Assembly: GCA_965202875.1 (NCBI GenBank) | Contig: OZ241870.1 | Coordinates: 992,001-1,056,000 of the forward strand | Source of the DNA: HK1 sp965202875 | Lineage (GTDB): Bacteria; Pseudomonadota; Gammaproteobacteria; HK1 | DNA: 64,000 bases | Direction: 5' to 3' | In this document: positions 1-9,104 of the stretch, piece by piece | Numbering within the stretch: the first letter of the stretch is position 1 | Layout of the letters: every line of letters starts with the position of its first letter | The notes under the pieces: model-generated | The model's database searches: none | What the model saw: the letters and a program-made list of their open reading frames with translations, nothing else | What the model was told of the DNA's origin: nothing | Made by a program: the position numbers and the translations under genes

Positions 1-503
1 TGCTAGTCGGAATCGGAGCCGCACTCAAACGACGGCGGAGCCGGCCGGAATCGGAGCCGCACTCGAATCCCGACGGCGCCAAGCTCCCGTCACCGCGTAC
101 CGCCCGCGCACGGGCCGCCAATCCGGCGCACTGAGCCTCGGCAACTGCGTCAACTTCCTCATCGCAGAAACCCGTCGGGAAGGACGACACGTCACGCAAA
201 CCGCCGTCGCAGCGCTCGGCCGGATCGACAAGTTCGCCGCTTCCGGCGCCATCGCCCCATTTGCGCTCCGCGGCGCGCTTCGCGGGCGCCATGGGGCTCA
301 CGGAGCGAATCCCCCCGCGCGATGCCTCCGGCGCCAACGTCCTGACTCCATCGGGAGACCCGGCAGCGGCTTCCCGGAGGATCGTTTGCGGGAGATCGGG
401 CGAGGGGATAGGCTTCGTCGTCCTTATCGTCCTCCGTGGCCGCGGGACCGCGGACGGGCCTTGTCCCGACTCACCTGACATTCCACCATTCGGGAGTTTC
501 CCA
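1..503. other. Stretch without a supportable gene
   Basis: I see no gene I can defend here. Short open frames exist on both strands but none shows a recognisable domain or a convincing ribosome binding site. The phrase ggaatcggagccgcactc occurs twice within the first 70 bases, so the left edge carries a short direct repeat. The stretch may contain the promoter of the nucleoside importer that starts at 504. Confidence 0.5.
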
Positions 504-1505
504 ATGAAAAATGCGTTCCGATTCCCGGCCGCTGCCCTGGTTGCACTGGCCGCGGCCACCGCGCAGGCCGCGGATTTCAAGCCGGCCGTGGTCTACGACC
601 GTGGCAGCAAGTTCGACAAGTCGTTCAATGAAGGCGTCTACAACGGCGTCCGGCGGTTCACCGAGGGGACCGGCATCGAAGTGATGGAGTTCCAGGTGGA
701 CAACGAAGCCCAGCGCCGGCGCGGGATGGAACGCCTGATCCAGCGCGGCGCGACGGCCCTGCTTGGGGTCGGGTTCGCCCAGGCCGACGCGATCAGCGCG
801 GTGGCGGAGGCCAACCCGGACGTGCAGTTCGGGATCATCGACGTATTCTGGCTGGACCGGCCCAACCTGCGCCAGTACTCGTTCAAGGAGGACGAGGGCA
901 GCTACCTGGTCGGCGTCGCGGCGGCGATGAAGTCGCGGAGCGGCACCGTGGGCTTCATCGGCGGGATGGACGTCCCCCTGATCCGCAAGTTCGGATGCGG
1001 ATACGTGCAGGGCGTCAAGTCGGTCGACCCGGACATCAGGGTGCTGCAGAACATGACCGGCACCACCCCCACCGCCTGGAACGACCCGGTGAAGGGCGGC
1101 GAGCTGGCGCAGAGCCAGATCGACCGCGGGGCGGACGTCATCTACCACGCCGCCGGGGCCACGGGCATCGGGGTGATCCACACGGCGGCGGACGCGGGCA
1201 AGCTGGCCATCGGCGTGGACTCGAACCAGAACGCCCTTGCGCCGGGCCACGTGCTGACCTCCATGTTGAAACGGGTGGACCTCGCCGCCTGGCGGTTCTT
1301 CACGGACACCCACGCGGGCCGGTTCGAGGCGGGCGTCGAGCGGCTGGGGCTCGCCGAAGGCGGCGTGGACTGGGCCGTGGACGAGCACAACAAGGATCTG
1401 GTGGCCGGCGAGGTCGAGGCCGCGGTCGCCGCGGCCCGCGAGGCGATCGTCTCCGGCAGGCTCAGGGTCCACAACTACGAAGACGACTCCTCGTGTCCGT
1501 TCTAG
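504..1505 (+). CDS. BMP-family nucleoside-binding periplasmic protein of an ABC importer
   Basis: This 333-residue protein is the substrate-binding component of a purine-nucleoside type ABC importer (BMP/PnrA/Med family). The first 22 residues form a signal peptide ending AATAQA; I see no lipobox Cys there, so a soluble periplasmic protein is more likely than a lipoprotein. The mature part opens with VVYDRGSKFDKSFNEG, the family hallmark, and contains GVGFAQADAI and the GFIGG segment typical of the fold. An upstream in-frame extension from 261 is possible, but ATG 504 directly precedes the signal peptide. It is followed by the ATPase and two permeases of the same system on the same strand. 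Substrate (guanosine, inosine or another nucleoside) is inferred from the family. Confidence 0.9.
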   Translation: MKNAFRFPAAALVALAAATAQAADFKPAVVYDRGSKFDKSFNEGVYNGVRRFTEGTGIEVMEFQVDNEAQRRRGMERLIQRGATALLGVGFAQADAISAVAEANPDVQFGIIDVFWLDRPNLRQYSFKEDEGSYLVGVAAAMKSRSGTVGFIGGMDVPLIRKFGCGYVQGVKSVDPDIRVLQNMTGTTPTAWNDPVKGGELAQSQIDRGADVIYHAAGATGIGVIHTAADAGKLAIGVDSNQNALAPGHVLTSMLKRVDLAAWRFFTDTHAGRFEAGVERLGLAEGGVDWAVDEHNKDLVAGEVEAAVAAAREAIVSGRLRVHNYEDDSSCPF

Positions 1506-1554
1506 GGAAGCCGGCCCGCCACGCCGGATTGCCTCCGCGGGCGGCAGGTGGCGA

Positions 1555-3597
1555 ATGCACGTCCGTTCCAGCGGCAGCGGTTCGCGACGCCTCGGGGAGC
1601 CGGCAGGTCCGCTGACAAGGCCCCCTGCCGGCGGCATGGCCGCCCCTCCGTCAGGGCCGTCCGGCCGCGGGCCCGAAGAGATCGCCCGGAGAGATCACGT
1701 TGCGGGCGCTCCCGGACAAGAAGGTGGCGACGATGGGCGAAGGCGGTGGAACGTCTTTCCCGGCAGGTGGCCGGGTGGCGGCGTCTTCTGCGGCAGGCGG
1801 AAAGATGCGGATGCCGAGTCCCCGGCGGTGGCGGCGGTAGTGGACAACCGCAACGGAGCCTCTGCCCCGGCCGGCGCCTGGCCGGCGGTGTCTTCTGCGG
1901 GGAAGGGCGACACGCCGGCATCGACTCCGGCGGGCGGGGGTCCGCCGGCGCCTTCCCCTCCGGCGGCGGTGGAGCTTCGCCGCATCAACAAGTACTTTGG
2001 CGCCGTCCACGCCAACCGGGACATCGATCTCCGGGTCGAGCGCGGCTCCATCACCGGGATCATCGGTGAGAACGGCGCCGGCAAGTCGACGCTCGTCTCC
2101 ATCCTCTACGGCTTCTACGCCGCAGACAGCGGCGAGATCCTGATCGACGGAGAGCCGGTCCGCCTGGGCGGGGCCGCGGACGCCATCGCCCACGGCGTCG
2201 GCATGGTGCATCAGCACTTCATGCTGGTGCCGGCCATGACCGTGCTCGAAAACGTGATGCTGGGGAGCGAAGGCGGTCTCCTGCTGGCGGGCGGCGAGCA
2301 GGCGACCCGCGCACGGATGGCGGAGCTCGGCGCCGCCTATGGCCTGGCGGTCGACCCGGATGCGCCGGTCGGCGGGCTGCCGGTCGGGTTGCAGCAGCGG
2401 GTCGAGATCCTCAAGGCCCTGTTGCGTGGCGCGCGCATCCTGATCCTGGACGAACCGACCGGTGTGCTGACCCCGCAGGAAGCCGAACGCCTGTTCAGCA
2501 TCCTGGGAACCCTGAAGCGCGACGGCGTCACCATCCTTCTCATCACCCACAAGCTGCGGGAAGTCATGGCGGCCACCGACGCCGTGAACGTCATGCGGCG
2601 GGGGCGGCTGGTCGCCCGCCTCGAGACGCGTGCGACCAGCCAGGAGGAACTCGCCCGGTTGATGGTCGGCCGGGACGTGGCGTTCGCCGCCGGCGACGAC
2701 GGTGGCGGGCACGGCACGCCGGAGAAGCATGGCTTGCCGGGAGAACACGCCACGCGCGGTTCGACCGGCGCGCGGGGCGGGCTGCACCGGCCGGTATCCC
2801 CGATCCTCAGCGTCGAGGCGCTCAGCCACGTCGACGAGCGCGGCGTCCCCCGCCTGAGCGACGTGAGCTTCGACCTTCGCGGTGGGGAGATCCTCGGGAT
2901 CGCCGGGGTGACCGGCAACGGACAGTCCGAGCTGCTGGATCTCCTCTCCGGGATCGTGCCGCCGCAGTCGGGCCGCATCACCTTCGCGGGGCGGACGATG
3001 GCCGCGGCGAGCCCGGCCGATCCCTCCGTTTTGCGTGCAATGGGCCTGGCCCATCTCCCGGAGGACCGCCAGAGGCGCGGCCTGGTGCTCCAGTTCACGG
3101 CCTCCGAGTCGTTCATCCTTGGCTACCAGGACAGGCCGGAAGCCGGCGCAGGCATTCTTCTCGCCCTCGCCGCCGTCCGGCGGCGCTGCGCCGATCTCAT
3201 GGAGCGCTACGACGTGCGTCCGTCCGATCCGGACCTCCGTTGCAGCGGCTTCTCCGGCGGCAACCAGCAGAAGATGGTGGTGGCGCGGGAGCTGTCCGCG
3301 GCCCCCAGGGTCTTGTTGGCCGGCCAGCCGACCCGTGGAGTGGACATCGGGGCGATCGAGTTCATCCATTCCCGGCTGCTCGAAATCCGCGACACCGGCT
3401 GCGCCATCCTGCTGGTGTCGGTGGAGCTGGAGGAGATCATGGCCCTCTCCGACCGCATCCTGGTGATGAACGGAGGAAGGATCGTGGGTGAAGTCTTCCG
3501 CGGCGAGGCCGACGCCAACCGTATCGGCCTGATGATGGCCGGCGTCGGCCGGACGGAACGGGCGGGCGAAGCGGTGGACCGGGCGATGGCCGGGTGA
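1555..3597 (+). CDS. Nucleoside ABC importer, double ATP-binding protein
   Basis: A sugar/nucleoside-type ATPase with two ABC modules in one chain, which powers import through the permeases that follow. Module one starts near residue 139 (VELRRINKYFG), with Walker A GENGAGKST and Walker B LILDEPTGVL. Module two has the degenerate loop GVTGNGQSELL, signature FSGGNQQ and a LAGQPTRGVDIG segment, as usual for the second half of this family. The first 138 residues are Gly/Pro/Ala-rich and have no family counterpart, so true translation may begin at GTG 1969. ATG 1555 and ATG 1636 are the longer options. A 45-residue Gly-rich stretch between the modules (about residues 382-426) is also longer than usual. 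The stop overlaps the next gene's GTG start by three bases. Confidence 0.88.
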   Translation: MHVRSSGSGSRRLGEPAGPLTRPPAGGMAAPPSGPSGRGPEEIARRDHVAGAPGQEGGDDGRRRWNVFPGRWPGGGVFCGRRKDADAESPAVAAVVDNRNGASAPAGAWPAVSSAGKGDTPASTPAGGGPPAPSPPAAVELRRINKYFGAVHANRDIDLRVERGSITGIIGENGAGKSTLVSILYGFYAADSGEILIDGEPVRLGGAADAIAHGVGMVHQHFMLVPAMTVLENVMLGSEGGLLLAGGEQATRARMAELGAAYGLAVDPDAPVGGLPVGLQQRVEILKALLRGARILILDEPTGVLTPQEAERLFSILGTLKRDGVTILLITHKLREVMAATDAVNVMRRGRLVARLETRATSQEELARLMVGRDVAFAAGDDGGGHGTPEKHGLPGEHATRGSTGARGGLHRPVSPILSVEALSHVDERGVPRLSDVSFDLRGGEILGIAGVTGNGQSELLDLLSGIVPPQSGRITFAGRTMAAASPADPSVLRAMGLAHLPEDRQRRGLVLQFTASESFILGYQDRPEAGAGILLALAAVRRRCADLMERYDVRPSDPDLRCSGFSGGNQQKMVVARELSAAPRVLLAGQPTRGVDIGAIEFIHSRLLEIRDTGCAILLVSVELEEIMALSDRILVMNGGRIVGEVFRGEADANRIGLMMAGVGRTERAGEAVDRAMAG

Positions 3598-4715
3598 ACG
3601 CCCCGCCGCTTCCCCGGTGGGCGGACGTCGGCCTGCTGCCGCTCGTCAACCTGGCCATCGCACTGTGCGTGTCGGGCCTGGTGGTGCTCGCGGTGGGCGA
3701 GGATCCGTTCCGCGCCATCGGCGTCATGATCCGGGGCGCCTTCTTCTACGAGGGCAGCCTCGGCTACACCCTCTACTACACCACCAACTTCATCTTCACC
3801 GGATTGGCCGTCTCGGTCGCGTTCCACGCCGGGCTGTTCAACATCGGCGGGGAGGGGCAGGCGTACATCGGCGGGCTGGGGGCGACGCTCGTCTGCCTGG
3901 CCCTGGACGCGGTCCTGCCGGGCCTGTTGCTCGTTCCCCTCGCGGTCCTCGCCGCCGCCGCGTTCGGGGCCGCCTGGGCGTTCGCGCCGGCCTGGCTCCA
4001 GGCGCATCGCGGCAGCCACGTGGTCATCACGACGATCATGTTCAACTTCATCGCCGCCGGGGTGATGGTCTCCCTGCTGGCCGGGCCTCTCATCAAACCG
4101 GGCCAGAGCTCCCCGACCACCCGCACCCTGGCGGAGAGTGCGCACGTCCCGGCGGTACACGAGATCCTCGGAACGGTGGGCATCGAGATCGCGCGCTCGC
4201 CTCTCAACCTCTCCTTCGTGCTGGCGCTTGCGGCCTGTGTCTTCGTCTGGCTGCTGATCTGGCGCACACGCTTCGGCTACGCGGTCCGCATCCTCGGCCA
4301 CAGCCCGAGGGCCGCCGCCTACGCCGGGATCCGCATCCCGCGCACCATCATCGTCGCCATGGCGATCTCGGGCGGTCTCGCCGGCCTCATGGCCGTGAAC
4401 GAAGTGCTGGGGGTGCAGCATCGCCTGCTGCTCGACTTCACGGCCGGATACGGCTTCACCGGCATCGCGGTCTCCCTGATGGGCCGCAACCATCCGGTGG
4501 GGATCGTGCTCGCGAGCCTGTTGTTCGGCGCCCTCTACCAAGGCGGCAGCGAGCTCGATCTGGAGTTCCGGACCATCACCCGTGACCTGCTGCTGGTCAT
4601 CCAGGGGCTCATCATCCTGTTCTCCGGGGCGCTGGCCTGGATGCTGAACCCGCCGCTTGCGCGCCTGATCGCGTACCTGTCGCAGCGCCGTCGCGCGAGG
4701 GAGGCGGTGGCGTGA
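3594..4715 (+). CDS. Nucleoside ABC importer permease 1
   Basis: Inner-membrane permease (373 residues) of the importer begun at 504, of the BPD_transp_2/YufP type. About eight to ten hydrophobic segments span the chain. FNIGGEGQAYIGG (near residue 83) and the later GYGFTGIAVSLMGRNHP are the conserved family segments that contact the ATPase and line the pore. The GTG start overlaps the TGA of the ATPase gene, so the two are translationally coupled. The gene is full length and its neighbours fix its role. Confidence in the family is high; the exact nucleoside is not shown by the sequence. Confidence 0.9.
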   Translation: MNAPPLPRWADVGLLPLVNLAIALCVSGLVVLAVGEDPFRAIGVMIRGAFFYEGSLGYTLYYTTNFIFTGLAVSVAFHAGLFNIGGEGQAYIGGLGATLVCLALDAVLPGLLLVPLAVLAAAAFGAAWAFAPAWLQAHRGSHVVITTIMFNFIAAGVMVSLLAGPLIKPGQSSPTTRTLAESAHVPAVHEILGTVGIEIARSPLNLSFVLALAACVFVWLLIWRTRFGYAVRILGHSPRAAAYAGIRIPRTIIVAMAISGGLAGLMAVNEVLGVQHRLLLDFTAGYGFTGIAVSLMGRNHPVGIVLASLLFGALYQGGSELDLEFRTITRDLLLVIQGLIILFSGALAWMLNPPLARLIAYLSQRRRAREAVA

Positions 4716-4884
4716 ACGGCTTTGTTCCGGGCGTGAGCGCTCGTCCTGCCGGCGACAAGTCGTTTCTGGCACCGGCGGCGGGAGGCCCCGGCGTGAGAGG
4801 CATCGCGTTCCAACGCCCTGCCTCGCCGGCGTCGAAACCTGCTCGGTCGCGGATGCAACGGAAGACGCCGGGGAAGACGCCGGC

Positions 4885-5859
4885 ATGAACGAGTTCGCGT
4901 TCCAGGCGCTGCTGACCCTCGACGCCACCCTGCGGCTCGCGACGCCGCTCATCTTCTGTGCCTTGGCGGGCCTCTTCTCGGAGCGCTCCGGCGTCATCGA
5001 CATCTCGCTGGAGGGCAAGTTGCTCGGCAGCGCCTTCGCGGCGGCGGCGGTCGCGAGCACCAGCGGATCGGTCCATCTGGGGTTGCTCGCCGCCGTCGGC
5101 GTGTCGGTCTGCATGGCGCTGGTGCACGGCTTCGCCTGCATCACCCACCGAGGCAACCAGATCGTCAGCGGGCTTGCGGTGAACATCCTGGCCTCGGGCC
5201 TGACCGTCACTCTGGGCATCGCGCTGTTCCAGCGCGGCGGCCAGACCCCGACCCTCGGTACCGGCGAGCGCTTTCAGCCGATCCGGCTTCCCTTCGCCGA
5301 AACCCTGCAGGACGTGCCCCTGCTCGGCGTGGTCTACGGCGAGCTGCTGAGCGGCCACAAGCTGATGGTCTACCTGGCGTTCATCGCGGTGCCGCTGGCC
5401 GCGCTGGTGCTCGCCAGGACCCGCTTCGGACTGCGCCTGCGCGCGGTCGGAGAATCGCCGGAAGCGGTGGACAGCGCCGGCGTCCCGGTCCCCTGGCTGC
5501 GCTACCGCGCGGTGATCATCGCCGGAGTTCTGTGCGGAATCGCCGGTGCCTACCTCTCCACCGCCCACGGCGCCGGGTTCATACGGGAGATGAGCGCCGG
5601 CAAGGGCTACATCGCGCTCGCGGCCATGATCTTCGGCAAGTGGCGGCCGTGGCCGGCGTTGCTCGCCTGCCTGCTGTTCGGGTTCCTGGAAGCCGCGTCC
5701 TCGCGCCTGCAAGGGGTGGAGCTGCCGGTGATCGGGCAGGCGCCGGCCGATCTCATGCTGATCCTCCCCTACGCGATGACGGTGGTGCTGCTGGCCGGCT
5801 TCATCGGCCGGGCGGAAGCGCCGAGTGCCCTCGGCACGCCTTATGTGAAGGAGCACTGA
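4885..5859 (+). CDS. Nucleoside ABC importer permease 2
   Basis: Second membrane subunit (324 residues), YufQ type, expected to pair with the permease at 3594-4715. The N-terminal half contains ERSGVIDISLEGKLL, the family motif, and the C-terminal half the conserved GKGYIALAAMIFGKW segment. ATG 4885 is preceded by a 169-bp spacer after the first permease. That spacer is longer than usual for these operons and does not encode a recognisable protein. It is the last gene of the importer operon; nearly 400 bp of non-coding sequence follow before argG. Confidence 0.9.
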   Translation: MNEFAFQALLTLDATLRLATPLIFCALAGLFSERSGVIDISLEGKLLGSAFAAAAVASTSGSVHLGLLAAVGVSVCMALVHGFACITHRGNQIVSGLAVNILASGLTVTLGIALFQRGGQTPTLGTGERFQPIRLPFAETLQDVPLLGVVYGELLSGHKLMVYLAFIAVPLAALVLARTRFGLRLRAVGESPEAVDSAGVPVPWLRYRAVIIAGVLCGIAGAYLSTAHGAGFIREMSAGKGYIALAAMIFGKWRPWPALLACLLFGFLEAASSRLQGVELPVIGQAPADLMLILPYAMTVVLLAGFIGRAEAPSALGTPYVKEH

Positions 5860-6255
5860 CCAAGCCACGGGCGCGATGCCGCGCATCGGCGCCGAAGCGC
5901 TCGCGGATCGCATCGGCCAAGCCGTCGATGCGCTCGTCGAGGCCGGCCAGGAGATCGCACTGCACTGCCTCGCCCTTCCCGGAGATGGATACGCCCGCAC
6001 CGGGCAGGCACACAGGGGCCGGAAGCGGTGTGAAGCGACGATCGGAAGGTATCGCGGATCGCATGCCACAGATCGGGCGTCGATGCGGCCGCGCCTGCGA
6101 GGCTCCCTCATCCGCGCCCTGTCCCTGCACGTCGACCCCTCCCGTCGCGCGCGGTATCGCATTGCCGGAGACTGCCCGTATCATCGGCGCCGGCACACGC
6201 CGGTCACGGCACCGGCGCCCGCACCGGCAAGAACCCCACAAGGACCGCGAACCCC
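5860..6255. other. Spacer between the importer operon and argG
   Basis: About 400 bp with no supported gene. Open frames on both strands (for example reverse-strand codons for AVQCDLLAGLDERIDG near 5960) have no family I recognise and no good start context. The last 60 bp before argG are rich in ccggcgcccgcaccggc-like direct repeats. The argG promoter is expected here but I cannot place -10/-35 elements with confidence. Confidence 0.5.
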
Positions 6256-7488
<1,233 letters not shown>

Positions 7489-8070
7489 GGCCCGATTGCT
7501 GCGCAAATGCGGCGAGTATGCGTCAAGTCGAGCGACGCGGACCCGACGGGCGTGGTTCTTCAGCCATTTCAGCCACCGCTCCGGGGCGGGTCGTGCGATT
7601 CCTTCAGACCGCGGTGCACCTCGGGTTGATTCCCATCCGTCATGAGTCGCGTTCCTCTCTTGCGGACGCCGGTTGAAAGCCGGGCCCGGATCTTCGAAGA
7701 TCGGCGGCAGGTTGCGGGCGCCGGGCTCTCCTCCCTTCGCCGGTTTGCTCGCCAGCCTCCACGAGGCCATGTCTTCTGGTGACGAAGACGGATGCTGAGA
7801 TGGATGCCCTGTCGCTTCATCGAAACGAGCTTCGCGGTGACTGGAACTATGAGCTGCGTCCACGATGAAGTTGGAAATCTAAATTTCGATCAAAGTCCTT
7901 ACCTTCTGGCCGGAGAGCTGTGCTGGTGCTTCGCGAGAAACACCGGCAGACGGGCACAGCTACAACCGATATACGGATCGAATCGGCCCGTCAAGCCCAC
8001 GGTTGCCGGGGTGGTGCGCCGGGTCCTCCACCGTCGCGGCACGGGCGAATCATGGCAGGATGGGTAGCCC
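7489..8070. other. Spacer without a supportable gene
   Basis: About 580 bp between argG and a truncated hydrolase. A possible 91-codon frame (7792-8067, plus strand) has no recognisable domain and lacks a convincing ribosome binding site. Base composition here is slightly lower in GC than in the flanks around 7850-7900. I see no RNA gene, hairpin plus T-run, or insertion-sequence end. Confidence 0.45.
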
Positions 8071-8475
8071 TTGACGACAGAGGAACCCATTGTGGCTGCG
8101 CCGAGTATTCTTGCCGGCCAGATCGACGTACCGCCGGTGACCACCGCGGCCGAGCGGGACCGGCGCCTGGATCGCGTGGCGGCGAAGATCCGGGCGCGGC
8201 TGGAGCAGCGGCACCATGATCCGGTGGTGCTGCCGGAGCTGTCGAGTATCGACTACTCGCGGGCCAGCTTCGATCGGCTTGCCGTTGTGGTCGAACCGCT
8301 GGACGGCCCGTCCTTCCACACGTTCGGCGCTCTGGCGCGGGAGCTCGAGACCGCGATCGTCTATGGAATGCCGCGGCGCGGGGCCGACGCCTGCTACATC
8401 TCCCAGGTCGCCGTCGACGCCCGCGGCGAGCCGATCGGCTTCCACGACAAGCCGCACGTCGCGCACGCCGAGTGA
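8071..8475 (+). pseudogene. Carbon-nitrogen hydrolase (nitrilase superfamily), N-terminal fragment
   Basis: The 134-codon frame matches only the first part of a nitrilase-superfamily hydrolase. VVLPELSSIDYSR carries the conserved Glu of the Glu-Lys-Cys triad, and GFHDKPHVAHAE sits where the triad Lys is expected. The catalytic Cys region and the C-terminal half, normally another 130 or more residues, are missing: a stop follows at 8473-8475. The frame starts at TTG 8071. It is most simply a decayed gene with a 3' deletion. The antitoxin-toxin pair follows about 130 bp downstream. Substrate cannot be inferred. Confidence 0.7.
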
Positions 8476-8606
8476 GGTTTTGCATGGCCGGGTTCACGTT
8501 GCAGGTCGATTTTTTCGATCACGCCCTTGCTGTCTTTACCGATTGAATGAAAGTAAAGAACGCAGTAAGGTGCCCGGCGTCTTCGGATATGCGGACGGGC
8601 GGTTCC

Positions 8607-8834
8607 ATGCCGAAGGTCAGCGCCAAACGACAGATCACCCTCCCTGTCGATCAATGCAGCGAAGTGGGGATCGGGCCGGGGGACGAGTATCGGAGCTTCG
8701 TCGCCGATGGCCGCATCACGATCGTGCGCAAGGTTCCGGGAGCGGCCGGGGGTTGCCTCCGGGACGTGCGCGGCGACCCGGCCATCAGCGATGACGAGTC
8801 CCTCCAAAGCGCCCTCGATCCGGTCGAGCCTTGA
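8607..8834 (+). CDS. AbrB/MazE-type antitoxin (VapB-like)
   Basis: A 75-residue swapped-hairpin DNA-binding protein. MPKVSAKRQITLPVDQC is the typical AbrB/SpoVT N-terminus, and GDEYRSFVADGRITIVRK forms the second half of the fold. ATG 8607 is preferred over the upstream in-frame ATG 8547 because the domain begins exactly there. The stop overlaps the start of the PIN-domain frame at 8831 by four bases, the usual antitoxin-toxin coupling. Its toxin is truncated, so the antitoxin is probably orphaned. Confidence 0.75.
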   Translation: MPKVSAKRQITLPVDQCSEVGIGPGDEYRSFVADGRITIVRKVPGAAGGCLRDVRGDPAISDDESLQSALDPVEP

Positions 8835-9001
8835 TCTGCATCGATACGAACGTCCTGCTCCGGTACCTGTTGTGGGACGACGAGGCGCAGGCGGTCCGGG
8901 CGGACTCCGTCGTCAACGGCGATGAAACGGTGCTGATCACGGACGTGGTGCTGGTGGAGGACGTGGCCGCTTGGCAGTTGCCGCATACCGGGCCGCCATA
9001 G
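8831..9001 (+). pseudogene. PIN-domain toxin (VapC-like), truncated
   Basis: Reading from TTG 8831 gives LICIDTNVLLRYLLWDDEAQ, which is the PIN-domain start with its first catalytic Asp, then ITDVVLVEDVAAWQLPH and a stop at 8999-9001. Intact VapC toxins are about 130 residues; only 56 remain and the downstream acidic residues needed for the ribonuclease site are absent. It overlaps the antitoxin gene by four bases. After the stop the word gggccgccatagg is repeated (8991 and 9006), a possible scar of the deletion. Predicted non-functional. Confidence 0.7.
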
Positions 9002-9104
9002 GCCCGGGCCGCCATAGGCGTCTGGCATGGGGCGCCGGCGGTCGTCGCCCGTCCCGCATTGTTCGGATACGGCCCGGACGCATTTCCAAAGGGTGTGGGA
9101 GCGC

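Noticed and set aside
471..5219. Very long open frames on the minus strand opposite the nucleoside importer
   Set aside because: They mirror well-supported plus-strand genes, are rich in Arg/His/Gly/Pro, and show no domain; long antisense frames are expected at this GC content.
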